Shown: positions 47,571-60,900 of the stretch, piece after piece
Numbering within the stretch: the stretch's first letter is position 1
Layout: the number at the start of each line of letters is the position of its first letter
NCBI GenBank assembly: GCA_003952965.2
Contig: CM025855.1
Location: 17,565,858 to 17,629,857, forward strand
Source of the DNA: Morella rubra
Lineage: Eukaryota; Streptophyta; Magnoliopsida; Fagales; Myricaceae
Direction of reading: 5' to 3'
Length of the DNA stretch: 64,000 bases
Translations under genes and position numbers: made by a program
The notes under the pieces: generated by a model
The model's input: the letters and a program-made list of their open reading frames with translations, nothing else
What the model was told of the DNA's origin: nothing
Database searches by the model: none

Positions 47571-48892
47571 TGGAGCACATGTTCAAGTTGATTCTATTGA
47601 AGCGCCAACTCGGTTGAAAAATGTATCTATAATAGAGATGAGGCAGAAAATCCTAAAGAGGTTTCAAGAAACATTAAAAAGGAGCTAGAAGAGTAGAAAT
47701 GTATGCAAGAAGAGTAACAAAAATAGAAGCGAGAAGATTTCCAGTGCCCATTGGTCAATTTGTAGAAACTAAAGGATGAGATGCCTATATTGAAACATCC
47801 CTTAACTCTTCACTTTCTACTACTAGTTTCTTGTTTGAATATAAATTGTATCTTTGAAATTACATTATCTATTAGTTGTGCTTAATCTTTTGTTGTAGTA
47901 GATACTCCTTATAGAACTATTAGCTAGCAAATATATCTTGGAAGGCTTGTTTCAAAAAAGTTTTGAAACTCAATTCGCCCCGCCTCTTGGATTGCTTTGA
48001 TTCTAAGAATTTCAAATTAGATGTTAGTTCTTCTATTTAGCTTAGTGTTGTTGTTGTGTTCTCTATAGATCTCTCTTGCTCCAAACTCACTAGTTACAAA
48101 GAGGAAACGCTTGCTACAAGGTAAGGCATTTCTAGACTCTTTCCGTGTAGAGTTTGGGATGAATATGTGGTGAAAATGATTGAGGAAACTACTTATAGGT
48201 CATGGATTGGTTGATTTTGTTAGAGATGCTGATTTTGCTTAAGGTTTGTAACATGCATGTGGATGGATTAAAAAAAAAGGTGGAATAGAGGTTTTTCATA
48301 TTCAAAGTTTCCTATTTTCAATTGGATAAAAAGTATTTGCGGATGATGGTTCAGATGTGTCTTTTATGAAGATATTGGTTCTTGCATGTGAGGTTTTGAA
48401 ACTTTGAAAATGGAAATGCCTATATTGAAGTGATGTGTCGGGACTTCTTGCCATTGACATGCATATGTTCCTTCTTGTTTGTCACGGGGTTTGTCTCTAA
48501 GACACATAGTTTATAGTCTCAATTGGTATGATTAGGGGATATTAGAGGAGTTCACATTGAGTTATTTGATTTCTTAAGTTCGAAACCTTGATTAGGACAT
48601 GATTTAGTGAGAATTAGAGTTCACATGCAACTGAGTTATTGCTCAGGAGTATTGGTTAAGCTTAGGATCTCGAAACCTTGATTAGGACATGATTAAGTAA
48701 GATTGGAGTTCATGTGCAACTAGGTTGTTGTTCAAAATATTGAGGAGCTCGTATTGGATCAATTTAATTTTTTAAGCAAATAGGACATTTTTGTCTCAAA
48801 AACCAAACCACATGATTTTTTTTTTTTTAATATGTTGGGAGTTCATCCACGAGTTTATGGTTCAAATTTGGAGACTTTTTTTTTTTCGGAGG
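47571..48892. other. Repeat-rich region without a gene
   Basis: About 47870-48015 resembles the 3' tail of the SIRE-like LTR (TAGCTAGCAAA, TTTTGAAACTCAATTC, CTTGGATTGC). About 48578-48640 and 48667-48730 form a diverged direct repeat containing GAAACCTTGATTAGGACATG. About 48740-48892 is related to 54060-54180 (shared TTTATCCACGAGTTTA-type phrase). No coding. Confidence 0.45.
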
Positions 48893-49499
48893 CAAGTAGG
48901 CCGTTAATCATTATCATCAAAATCAAAATGAATTGTTCAAGGAAGACCCTTGGGCTCAATCTCCCCCTTTTTGATGATGACAAACCATTTAAGTGAAAAT
49001 TCAATTGCTGAAAAGAAAAGGTCCCCTTGAGAACAAGCAAAAGTTTTTCATGTGTTTTTAGCACAAAAAAAATTGAGATTTTAAGAAATTTTTGCTAGAG
49101 TTCCCTTTGTAACTCGAGGTTTCCAAAAATTACAAAACAAGCCAAAAACACTTCTATAATCACCCTCTAAGCTTCTCAATCTCCATAATTTGATTTCAGA
49201 ACTTAAGACTTCAATATTCAAGACTTAAAAAGTAGAGATACTACATTTTATGAGCTTTTTTAAATCTTCCAATTTGAAGCACAAGTAGTAAGCATTTCTC
49301 ACAGCATTTTGATATTCAACCAGCAAAGACATAATCAACTCAAGAGATTGACATAAGTAATCACATAACCAACACAAGTGACCATCAAAATGCAATAGTA
49401 TGTACATAAATGCTAAAATGTTCCTTAAACAGTACAAAGAGTTAGACAAACTTTCTCTACACTTTTCTCTCCCATTGGCATTATCAAAAACAAGGGAGG

Positions 49500-50850
49500 G
49501 GTAGGGTTATCAAGGGAAAGAGATAAGGAAATTGGCTAGCGAGGGCGAGGACCAGAGTCATGATGATATTTGCGCAGGAAGGCAGCTCAAGACGTGCTGA
49601 ACCAGTGGACCCAAGTGAAAACATGAGGCCGAAGACTGTGATCAGTGTCGATGAAGATCTCAGTGGTCTGAGCAATATAAGTAACAGTCTGTCTGATGCT
49701 TCCACTCAGAGTCTCGGTAGCTGTAAATGTCTGCAACTGAAGTCTGTACATCCTCCTTGAGTTTCCAGAGAATCACTCGAGCAATGGTGAAATTGTTGTA
49801 TGAGTACCGAGTAGACCTTACTATGCGCTCCAAGATTTCAAATTGAGAACTGTGAGAGGAGAGAAGTGCTTTAATCTCATCAAACCTCTTTTACACATTT
49901 TCTGCCAATGATTCCACATTCTGGCCCAATTTCTGCTGCTCTTCCTTCAGATCCTATAAAAAAGCTTCAAGTTGAGCCAATTGAGGCCCATGACTAACAG
50001 AACAAACAACCCTAGAGGAGGAGGCAAGGCTATGAGACGGAGTAGGTATGGTAGTCTCTTCACCTTCAGCAGCCCATTCTGAATCTTCATCATCTTCCTC
50101 ATCCTCTTCCTCAGATTCAAGAGCACCTTTCTAAGGATTCACTACCCCTCTCTTCACCCATTCTCCCATGAGCCTAAGTGTTTTCTTGTTGTACTCTTTA
50201 GAAACCTTAGGCCTTTCTTTTTCTCCACCTCCCATTTAAACCACAAAAACATAGAACATGTGGGTGAAAAACATATAATAAGGCAAACCTTGCCTTTTCT
50301 TTTCACAAAAGCCTTCATATGATTCAAAATCAAGTGCCCAAGATTTATTTTGGTGCGAGTAATAAGGTAGACAACATAAATAAGTCAAGAAAAGTCACAT
50401 ACTCAAATTTCCCTATTCTAGGGAGGATAAATTGCACACCATGTGATGAAGCAATCTTTGATGGACAATCTTATCCAATGTAGGGTCATCCAGTATTGAC
50501 CCTAAAGATCTCAATGTGCTCAACATCAAACAGCCCGCTCCACGCATACGTTTCGAAGAATTTATTTTTCAAATTAGGGGAAGACGCCATGGTGTTGAGG
50601 GAAGTGACAAAGAAGTCCAAAACTTTTCCTTTTACAAGACTCGAGGCATCCTTAGAGACATTAAAAGCAAAATTGGCAAAGACTCACTTTACCAAAAAGG
50701 GGTATGCATCCAACTTAAACCCCCCAAAGTTTGACCACCCTTGGTAGTTAAACATATCCTTAAAGTCAAAACCATTCTCCAAAAACCATGAAAATAGCAT
50801 CCATTGCCCAGAAATTACCTTGCGATGCTGAAAATCCTTCGGAAATCAAT
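49500..50850 (-). pseudogene. Extra ORF (PF20167-like) of the minus-strand SIRE-like remnant
   Basis: On the minus strand: a block with LDAYPFLVK and an F-x-N motif (about 50690-50740), a LVKGKVLDF-type stretch (about 50610) and GLFDVEHIEIF (about 50500-50540), then an acidic tract (ESEEEDEEDDEDSE, about 50080-50130) and a helical tail. The same domain order as the extra ORFs at 11447 and 30666. Broken. Confidence 0.5.
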
Positions 50851-50939
50851 TTTGATGTAGCCCTAAATTAATAATGCTTAATCTCAATATATTTTTTCCT
50901 GGAGTGTTGTATAGGATTTTTGGTAAGATTTATGGTACT

Positions 50940-51110
50940 GGTGTTATCACATTTGTGCACAACAATTGCTAATAGCAATATACTCCGCTTCCGTGGTTGA
51001 TAGAGCCACATAATTTTGTTTTTTACAAAATCAAGACACTAGTGAATGTCCAAGAAATTGACACGCACCACTAGTACTCTTTCTATCAATTTTGGGTTTT
51101 GCAAAAATTT
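50940..51110 (-). pseudogene. Copia RNase H fragment, minus strand
   Basis: On the minus strand it carries SGACQFLGHSLV and NYVALSTTEAEYIAI, the RNase H motifs of SIRE-like Copia elements, immediately upstream of the extra ORF at 49500-50850. Confidence 0.7.
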
Positions 51111-51217
51111 TCTTCTTCGAGCTCTTTCTCTTTTTTTGTGGGCTAGGTCAGAGATGATGATGCAAGTTATTGTCTTTTCTCTCTCATCTTGATCTATTTA
51201 TAGTCCTCTAGACTTGT

Positions 51218-52479
51218 TGTTGGCTTTTGTTCACAATCGATATTTTGATGATTTTAATAAATGGATTAAGTTTACAAAATGGACATCTTCAAAGACAAAG
51301 ACATTTTTATCAAAGAGCCAAAGACAAGAAGATTGAAGATCAAGAAGATGCAAGGAGCTCAAAAGTGAAGATTCAAGACCTTAGGGTATAACCTTGTAAC
51401 TCTTAGTTTCACTTTTGACAAGGATTTGAATCATACACTTGCATATTTTTCAAAACGTGCATAAACTGTTTTACCTCTTGTTTGAAAGATCAAATATTTT
51501 TTAAATGGTTTCAAAACACCCAAATCAACTCTCAAACCCTTTATATACTTATGGAAGTTAGTCCTTAAAATTGGGTGTTTCAAAATGGTCAAAACTGTAG
51601 TTTTAAATGAACTGGATCCTGTGCTTAAGTTGAAGAGTCGACCGACTGGTGAAGCGGTTACCGGCCTTCGACCACTTGGTGTAGCAGTCAACCAGTCTAT
51701 AATTTGAAATAGATCCGTTGAAGTTCTGACAATATGACCGTTGGGTAACGGTAACACTGAAGCGGATCGACCGGTACAACGGTAATATTCCTAATGGCTA
51801 GAAATGGCTAGTTTTCTCAGATGCCTATATAAAGACCTTCCTATTGTCTCAAAAAGAGAGAGAATGACCACATATCATTTTACATAGTTTGAGAAATATC
51901 TTAAACCTTCTTATTCCATATTTCTCATATCATTCACACAAATTACATTTTCACATCCTTGTCATTGTGTGAATCAAAGAGATAGAGCTTTCCATTTTCA
52001 TATCCACTCTTTGAGAGAGTTTATTCTTTTATCTTCCTATCCAAAAGAGGTGATTCCTTTAGTGAGGTTGTTCACTAAAGAAGAAGCTTAGAGAGGGTAT
52101 ATCTCAAGCTTGGTTGGGTTGTGAGTGGTGAGCCCGAAAATCACTTGGGTTGTGAGTGTTGAGCACAGGAAAGTACTTGTACGGTTCTCTAGCACCCGGA
52201 AGCTAGAGTGTACACTATTTGGAAGATAGTGGGAAAACCTTAAGGCTCAGTAAAGGAGCTTGAGGGGTGGATGTAGGCGGGTTTTCCGAACCACCTAAAA
52301 ATCACGTATTTGCTTCTCTATCCCTACTCTTTACATTTAGCACTTATTCTCTTACCACATCCATATACTTGTGTTAAATTAGTCTTTACTTTGCAAACAC
52401 AACTTTGGGGATTAAAAGCGAAAAAGTTTGGAAACCCAATTAACCCCCCTCTTGGGTTGCCTTAATCCTTAGACTTACA
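51218..52479 (+). mobile_element. Solo LTR of the SIRE-like family
   Basis: 1262 bp, TGTTGGCTTTTGTTCAC to CCTTAGACTTACA, with a perfect CTTGT duplication (51213-51217 and 52480-52484). GTCGACCG palindromes lie at about 51635-51775 and the TATA box CCTATATAAAG at about 51825. It is inserted in the LTR-like end of the minus-strand remnant and is closely related to the solo LTR at 27998-29201. Confidence 0.92.
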
Positions 52480-53000
52480 CTTGTGTGGTCCCCAAGAGGC
52501 TTTATTGTACCGTTGAAGATGTGCCCTAGACACATTAATGGCCAAAAGATGAGCTGACATCATTTTGAAAAAATTTACAAAATCGCAGCATGTATCGACA
52601 CATAGTCACCATGTTTCAACACCATGTTCTTGTCTGAAATTTGGCTCTCAGGTGTCCACACCTTCAAAACAGCTCTTGGGTGTCAGTGCAGTGTGTTGAC
52701 ACCATTTTACTATGTGTCGATACCATCAATGCTGAAGAGGTTTTTCAGCAATTTAAAGTGTTGTTTCCACTCTATTTTATCTTTAAACGCCTATAATGAA
52801 CAATTTGAACTTTTTAGCTTACATAATGGTGTTAATACATATTTGGGACCTTTTATTGAGAGACAATTTCAATCCTTTTGAAAATCAATTTAGTATTTGT
52901 GGATTGATATTAGAGAGATCTAAAATCCTTCAAAGCAAGTAGAGAGTTTGTTATCATCAAAATCAAAACGAATTATTCAAGGAACAACATTGGGCTAACA

Positions 53001-54183
53001 CTATTAAATCTGGAAATTTTAAGAGTAATGTCATATAATCCTATTACAACTCCTAGAAAATAAAGAAATAGAAAAAAAAAATATAAATGCCTTGGAGAAA
53101 GGCTTAAAAGTCTTCTAAAATTCCTAGGATCCTCAAAGAGGCCAAGAGACCCAAAGCCCAAAGAGGGAAAGAAACTAATCTATAAGAGATGCTAAAGAAA
53201 AGCTTAGTTGGGCTGAGAGTCCCAGCTCTCCAAAGAGAATCGTTGGATAATCTTGACGTGAGTCTTACTTCAATTTATTAATCATTGGCCAACTATTAAA
53301 ATGTTTCCTAATATTTGTTTCATATCATTCATGAAATCATCTAAGATTAAATCGTTGGACAAATATCAGGAATATAGTAATACGGATAATGGAGTTTCCA
53401 TAATTGGTCCATCTGTTATTAAAGACGAATGAAGTTGTGGCGGTACCAATCCTCGAGGGATGTGCAACCATTACCTTGCGTGATCAAGGGGTGGCACCCT
53501 AGTAGTGGAGATGCTTGCTTTTTTTTTCAAGGAGGACGGAAATCACAGAACATTACCAACAAAACGGGAGAGGGATGCACAACCTGGACTCTGGGGGTAC
53601 ATAGAGGATGGAGTTGGATGGACACTATTAAATGAGAAAGATTCACGTAGCACTAATAATAGGATCAATAACCGGTCATACTGTCATTTCTCAATATAAT
53701 TCATTTAATGTTTATGTGGTCTAATTTCTATTATTCTATATTTTTACAACATGCTCTATCGCTTTCATTGACATGTTCTCCCTTCCCTTACCTTATTGGG
53801 TGTCATATCTCGAGCTTTCATTTAACATAACATACATTTGTCTATGAAAAACAAGTTTTGGTTTAGTAATGTATTAGTAAATATGTGTCTTGATTTCGTG
53901 GTGATTTGGAGATGAATTAGTACTTGATTCATTAGATTCAAATTATTGATTAAGGTTTGATTTAATGAGATTTGGATCTTACAAGTGACCAATCTTTTAC
54001 TCTTTCTTTTGAGATGCACGTTTTGAGCCAATTTATTTTTGAAAGCTAGTAGGACGGATTTTCATCAAAAATTGTAACGTGTGATTTTAGTCAACTAGTA
54101 GGTGTGAAGTTTATCCACGAGTTTACATTTCAATTTTTGAGACATTCTATTTCTCGAAAGCTAGTAGGAAATTTTATGAACAT
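53001..54183. other. Gene-free region with a diverged repeat
   Basis: No gene is supported. The stretch 53850-54180 is related to 48480-48892 (shared phrases such as TTTATCCACGAGTTTA and AGCTAGTAGG). Part 53200-53700 is unclassified. Confidence 0.4.
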
Positions 54184-56950
54184 TGTTGGATAATTGACGA
54201 AACTTAGCAACTAATTTGTGGAAACTTAGCCACTAAGATAAGTAATTTCGGTAGCCTTAAAAGGATGACGCTTAATAGGGCTAGAAAGCAAGAGGAATCA
54301 AGGCTAAGAAGGTTGATGAAGGAAGGCTAAACCTAGGGAGCACGAAATGTCGAACACTGGGTGAACCAGCGATGACTCGCCATGGCCACCTAGGACAATT
54401 TTGGCCATAGCATTGCCTTGCAGCTGCTATAGGTTATTGGGTGTCAAGGGAAGGAGAAAGTAGCCTTGTGACTTGCCAAAGCTAACCTAGATAGGCCAGA
54501 CTTGTGTCTGAATGCAACCGACCATGTTTGCCTATAAATAAGGGGTTCGGCCTATTAGAAAAACTTACCAATTTGAGTGAAATCGTAGAGCTTTCACAAG
54601 GAAGAGACAAACCGAGTAGTGAAGAAGAGAAGGCTAGAAGAAACAAGAGCGATTCGAGTAGAAAAAAGGAAGAAAGATAAAGGAGAAGTTTGGTTTACTA
54701 GAGCTAAAGTTTAGCTTGGTTATCTTTGATTTTGATTCAAAAATTTCAAAAGTTGTTGTGAATCTCTTGTGTTTTCAAAATGATTCTTACATCTATTGAT
54801 GTTCTTCACGTTCTTCATGTTCTTGATGAAGAACAAGCTTGTGTTTTCTAAATAGTATTGTTTTTAAAGTTCAATTCTAAGTTCTTTGATTGTGTTTCTC
54901 AAATGAGAAAATATTCTTCAAACTTGTGATTTTAAAACTCTATGTCATTTTGCTTATGTCTACATAGAGGTTAATCAGGTATGAACTTTGAAATTGAGGT
55001 GTTGTTGAAATGTCAATTGTTTTCAATCTTGAAAAATATGATTTCCTGAGAATGACCGCTACTGTTAAAAAGGTCTATGAAACACTCAGCCGGGAGACAA
55101 AGAAAAAACTTTAGTTTGGTCCCTTTTTTCATCTTAATCTTCTGAGAAGTTCAAAATGATTGATGTTCTTCAATCTTTAATTCTTTGTTCTTTTTCTTTG
55201 ATTTTGGTCATTATGTGTCAATGAGAGGTTAATCAGGTATCTTTGAAATTGAGGTGTTGTTTTTCTTCACAATACCTACTTTTGAAAATGTCAATTGATC
55301 TTGAAAAATATGATTTCCAAGGGAAGTTTAATGGTTAAAGTATGAGATATCATATAAGCATTGACATGAGACATGCATACTAAACAAGTAATTTGAAGAT
55401 GTGATAGTACTGTGCACAGGAGGATATGAACCACGTGTTGTGGCATCCTGACCATAGCTCCATTGTATGCGGAAAGGTCCTAAATAAGGACGTATTTTAC
55501 TCTGGGAGAAATGCCGAATAATACGGGAGTAATGAGGGGTGGTGGTTGAAATGTTAAAATTATTTTTATTTGAGTCTTTTCCTTTATTTCATATTTTGTT
55601 ATGTTGTTGAATTGATGAACTGGTTTATTCAATGTCTTTATCATGTTATCTGCTACATGTCATACTAACCACTGGCTTTACTGAGTCATTTGGACTCACC
55701 GTTGTTTGTTAAATTATTTTAGCAGGAGTTCAGAATCTACTTGAGAGAATTTACTAGGACTTTAACTCATGAGGTCTTGATACTAAGCTGGTAGTTTGGG
55801 TTTGGGTCACTGAGAACCTAGACATCATTGTTGAGAGCCTCCATAGATGGATTGGTTTGGATTCCTGATTATATTTTCTAGTGATGATGAAGAGGAATAG
55901 TAGAAGAGAATAAGATCAAGACCTTTGTGGATTGTACTTATGTAGTAGTTATTCTGTCATGTTTTGTAGATATACATAGAAGGCGGAATTGGTTTTCTTT
56001 TGTGGTATAAAAGCTTGAATAAAGGGTCTTGATGATGTTTATTACTTAGAATCCTATTGCTTTAACGATCCTTCCACTGACCGTAACTCAATTAACAACG
56101 GCGTCCATTACTATAAGACAACGCTAGAGGTCTTCACGGTTCAAGCTATTACATTGAGTCCTTAAGACTCACCCATTTTTCCTATCTTTGGTGCATGTAC
56201 TTTGACACTTAGCAGATCATGAGGGTGATAAAGAACACCCAGACCTATGACTTTGGGCAGTATAGGTTGAAGGTGTAGGTATGGGTTTGAGTGTCCGACA
56301 CGTATGAAGTGCTAATCAATCACTCTCATACGTGGTCAATGATTATCCCACCCCAATCTCACTAGTAACTCCCTCGTCATTCGATTTTCCTCTTGAGCTG
56401 GTGAACCCTGACGCTGAGGTGTTAGAAGGCGTAGTAGACCTTATGGGTGCCAATGAAGACCTGTAGCTATGTTATTTTCCTGCAGTTATTTTACCTTTAT
56501 GTTGTGCACAAAGTTTTAATGGTCTATTTAAGCAATTATTTTGTAAAGTTTTTGGAAACTTTGCTGTGTTTTTGGGCTTATTTTAGCTCACGCTTTGGTA
56601 AATGTCTTTGCAACCTTTTGTTTCACAAATCATTTTGAGAGGATATGAAAACTTCTCTTATGAAATCTCTTTTACATTTTTATCTGTTTTGCATTGCTAC
56701 GTCAATATTTCTACTTAATAATTAGACATTATTTAGTGATAATTATAGTTATGTTCCCGTGTTAATTATTTGCCAATACATATTTACTAATCAGGTTTAA
56801 GCGTAATGACAAGAATTATTTTCCTAACCAAAAGAAAATTTTCCGTTAATTTTCTTAAAGTATCGCATCCTTTTGAAGACTAGATATGCTTTTCGTTGAT
56901 TCTTTCACTATAGGTCAAGTAAAGTGCATTGTCTTTTGAGCTCCTAAGGA
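54184..56950 (+). mobile_element. Probable Gypsy (Tekay/Del-like) LTR remnant
   Basis: Starts TGTTGGATAATTGACG and has a promoter-like GCCTATAAATAAGGGG at about 54530. Further on come TTTACTGAGTCATTTGGACTC (about 55677), GAGTCCTTAAGACTCACCC (about 56156) and an end region with TTTTCCGTTAATTTTC (about 56840). This order is that of long Gypsy LTRs. No internal coding region and no matching target duplication were found, so the ends are approximate and a solo LTR is only likely. Confidence 0.4.
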
Positions 56951-57349
56951 AACTTATGTGTCGTAATCTCCCCCTGTTAACATTATATTACTATTAAAAG
57001 AGCTTAAAGATAATACGAACATGGGTCGCGACATCCCCATGGCCTTTTAATTGTTCCTTTTGCCATTTTTGTTTGGAACCACCTACTAGCGTTCCCCTTC
57101 TGCTGGTTTGGACACTCCAGGGAAGCGGGAGCGAGGAGATGCTCATCCACCCTATGCACCAGCGACTAGAACCACTATTCATGACGTGGGTTAAATTAGA
57201 TCCAAGTCTTTGGTATCGAGTAGGAATAATGGGCCTTATGGCTCGGTTGCATAAGGTCTTTGAGGCCGTTTGTTGTATTACCCTTTGGGCCCCTAATGTT
57301 TTTGAGCCCTAAATGTTGTTGCAATAGGCTTAATGCCTTAACCTAGAGG
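56951..57349. other. Unassigned spacer between the repeats and the host gene
   Basis: A short region of moderate GC (57070-57310) with no family recognised. An (ACAA)n run lies just beyond, at about 57400. Confidence 0.35.
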
Positions 57350-57778
57350 CCTATCTGTATGCAGCCAGCATGTAATCCCCTCTCGCCAAGGAAAAAAAAG
57401 AAAACAAACAAACAAACAAACCTAAGAGGCAGAGAGCTTGAGCGCCGACCGGGCAGGAGGCCTTGCTGAAATCATGGGACAGGACACAAGAGGAATGAAC
57501 ACAGACATTAAATGGCCACAGCTGAGAGAACATGAGCATTGCACAAGTAACTAGAGACTCAGGATCCCCTTATCATGAAAGAGTATTTACATAATTTCCC
57601 AGCTTAAGAAGGTTGTAGTCTCTTCCAACTGACTAGTATCATCTTAAGCAGGATCCTGACTTGCTGACTAACAAGCAGCGGAGGAAGCAAACAACGAAAT
57701 GAGAACTGAACCAAAACCGTTGACCGCACAATTCGCCAGTTGAAGAAACTCAGAACAGGTCCCCAAACATGAAATTAT
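57350..57778 (-). other. Probable 3' UTR of the PUX7-like gene
   Basis: Noncoding sequence directly downstream of the stop at 57779-57781 on the minus strand, distinct in character from the repeats to its left. The polyadenylation site cannot be fixed. Confidence 0.35.
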
Positions 57779-57943
57779 TCAATCCCAAGGAACTGAGATC
57801 ATGGAGTTGGCCAACCCCGACTCCTCAAAAGTTGATTCGCTATCAAAATCCAGAGTCTTTGATGCGCCTGGGATTGCTTGGTCAAGCGAAATGGCCTAAT
57901 CTCAGCTTCGGTTAGTTGAGTAATAGCAGAATGACCACAGCAG
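57779..57943 (-). CDS. PUX7: PUX7-like terminal exon: UBX C-terminal half, two indels
   Basis: 165 bp. LLWSFCY opens in frame 0. TQLTEAEIRPFRLT is read one base off, and IPGASKTLDFDSE to NSMISVPWD and the stop (57779-57781) return to frame 0. Read literally, translation stops at 57902-57904, removing about 41 residues of the UBX fold. Confidence 0.8.
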
Positions 57944-60900
57944 CTGCAAGACAATGTTGTGACCAACCAAAAGAAATAAAAGTAAAATATAAGGAACAAT
58001 GGTAATCTTATTGAGTTGGGATATGAAAAGCATGATTCTAACAATTTTTGTTAATAATAGCAAGCTGCCATTTCGATGTCAACAAAATCTAATAAATGAT
58101 CTTTGTATAAGATACCATGATGGCTACTTAGTGGACCATCCAGGAGATAAAAAACAGAAAATGTGGACCACTTAATTTATAGAACTGGTAATAAACCAAA
58201 ATGAGCTCCAAAAAGGTTCTTACTTGTACTGGATCGGAGCGTAAGAAATTCCGCTGGACTCTGCGTCCATCAGGAAGACGAAACCCAACCCTGCAAAGGA
58301 GGCTCCTATTACCCTTTGGCTCTTCTGGCAGAGGGGGGTATGTTGGATTCTTTCTAGAGCATGTTTCTTCCTTGTCAATAACAGTTGCATCTTTGTCTTT
58401 TGCAGTCACCCCACACGAGTCTTTCATGCTTTCCGTAGTAGCTGGCAGCGCCTGCACCATTTTCTCATCTTCTTCATTTGTTTGATCTGCAACAACCATG
58501 GGATTATAGGCTGAACCGGGGAAGAAACCCTAAGCAGTTTACCAAACAGAAATGACTTGAACCAGCCTCTACAACCAAACAACCCTAAAGAGCTAATTGT
58601 ATACCAAAACTTAAAAAGAAACAATGTAATGCCCTTGAAATCTACCCACGATTGTGTCATCCATATACGACCACATCGAAATAAAAGAGATTTTTACTTC
58701 CCTAAGATTGTGGGAGTCAGTATACCTCTAATTAGTCACTAAATGATTATAATTTAGTAGGTAATTATTAATGATCTAAATAGTATTGTTTCAATTATTA
58801 CAATTCATTTAGTTTGCTACAAATCCCGGAGTCCATTAGATCCACCTTTCATTCCACATAAAATCTTGAGAAGACAAATCATTTCAGCTTAATGATATTG
58901 TATACATATTTGACTTCTATTAATTATTCCAGTCATATCTCACCATTATCCAGTTAAAGATGATGAGCCATTGTAAAACCACAGAATTTTAAAGATGCCT
59001 ATACAATCTAACCGGGGAATGACAGAAAGATGATGGCCGGTGCATCTGCAATTCCATCTAAAAGCAATCACACTAACTGATATGAGGTAGCCACATGATT
59101 CAAGGATAAGATTAAAGGTCTTCTCAGTTCTCTTTATCTCATGAATAGCATGATCATTTAGTGTGAATTTCCAGGAAATAGAAAAGCACACTGTAACTTC
59201 CAAAAACAGCAGTGAGAAAAAGAGACATCCAGATTCCAGTGGTACTCCTAAAACATCATATGCAACTCACTGTCAATTATCACCAGCAGTAATCAGATTA
59301 CCCAGTATTGGTATAACAAGAACAAATTAAATTTATACTCAATACACATTTTTCTTTCAAGAGAAAGGAAATTATCTCACATCTTTGCAGATACATATTG
59401 TTTTCTTGTTAATTTCCTCAATCCACCTTCCCTAGGAAGAAGAATTCCTAAATTTGCCACTTCTATGATTAATCATTAGTTTACCAATTGTCCATTTGGA
59501 TCATTGTATGATATTAAATATATCAGAAGAAAAAAGTTTTGTCATATCTTTACTGGTTTTATGCAGGAATCAAAGAGTTGAAACCTTTATATACCTTTTC
59601 GTTTTGGCGGAGAAGTGAAGGAACTTTCTCTTGGACGTTTATTAGATAGACTGATGTGATGGTCCTTTGGGCCACCATCCATGAAAGGTAACAGATCCTA
59701 CAATTGAAAGGATACAAATCAAGATTGGCCATGCTGCATAAATTGAGTACCTTTCGTATGAAGTCACTGCTGAAATACAGGAATGTACATTGCTGTAACT
59801 CATACCTCCAGCAATCGCTCAGGTTGCACCATTCCAGACCAGGAGCGCATTTTCTGACCGGTTATGGGGTCAACAACAAGCACTACAGGAATAGAATCCA
59901 ACTTATAATATGTGCAAACCTTTCTGCCTTCAGTTGTATCATCATACACCTATATTCACAAAACAAGAACTTAAATGTTTAAGTACAAATTAATTGCATG
60001 TTACAACAGAAACAACCTTTACAAATAGTCTAGACCAGATAGTATCCAAAAAAGCAGCAAATATTCCACAACCACTGATTCAGCTCAAATTTAATAAATA
60101 GGTCATGGACATTTGAGCCATCAAGTAGCCTGGAATCTAGAAAATATTCCTACAATTGACCACCTAGCGGGTGACGACCAAATATATGCCAACAATTCTA
60201 CATTTCAATCAATGTCAGGGTGATAGAAAAACATAATATAATAAAAAACTGTCCACCACACAAATGCATAGAAACTTCAATATCTCAAACGTCTAGACAT
60301 AACTAAAAATAATTGAAGAAAAATGCGTATGAATGGCCACCCCCGTTAATTGCTTCTCTAACAGTCCAAGACATCACTTTCAATCCCAAAGACGAAACTA
60401 CCATTATCTTGAACCAGAAACATATCACACAGAGAACAAATGATTTCCATACCAATTATAAAGATGGGATGAGAACTACCTTGCGTAGATACATCTGTTA
60501 TTTCTTTTAAATATAACAAGTGCAGTTACTTCTTATGGAACACATGAAACCTGAATTATGCAACAAGCAATAACTCTACGTTTGTGCTGATAAATAGGCA
60601 GAAATTTGCCAAACTTAGGGCATCCACCCAAAACGCTATTCACATTTGTTATTTTCCTTGCCTGGATTGAATTTATCTCCTTCAAATATCTATGAAGCCA
60701 TTTGATAGATTCAACTCTGAAGAGGCACTAATAAGGTTCCGTGACCTAAAAGTTCAGCACGTTTGCCAAGTGTGTTTTGACAGTATAAATATTCTGAAGT
60801 TGCTTCAAGAGCAAACCACTAGCTTTTTTCAGGTCTTCCAACAATAACAAAACTCTTGACATCTGCATCCTACAGTCTAGTAGTATCTGTCCTAATGTTT

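Larger units (their letters stand above)
48893..53000 (-). mobile_element. SIRE-like Copia remnant, minus strand, with a nested solo LTR (fossil)
   Basis: On the minus strand an LTR start TGTTAGCCCAATG lies at 53000. A related LTR start TGAGCCCAAGG lies at 48958, directly after a purine tract (AAAAAGGGGGAGAT, 48959-48975). Both continue with GATTTTGATGATAA. Between them are an RNase H piece and the extra PF20167-like ORF. Much of the usual interior is not represented. The solo LTR at 51218-52479 interrupts it. A different LTR subfamily from the element at 17401. Confidence 0.6.
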
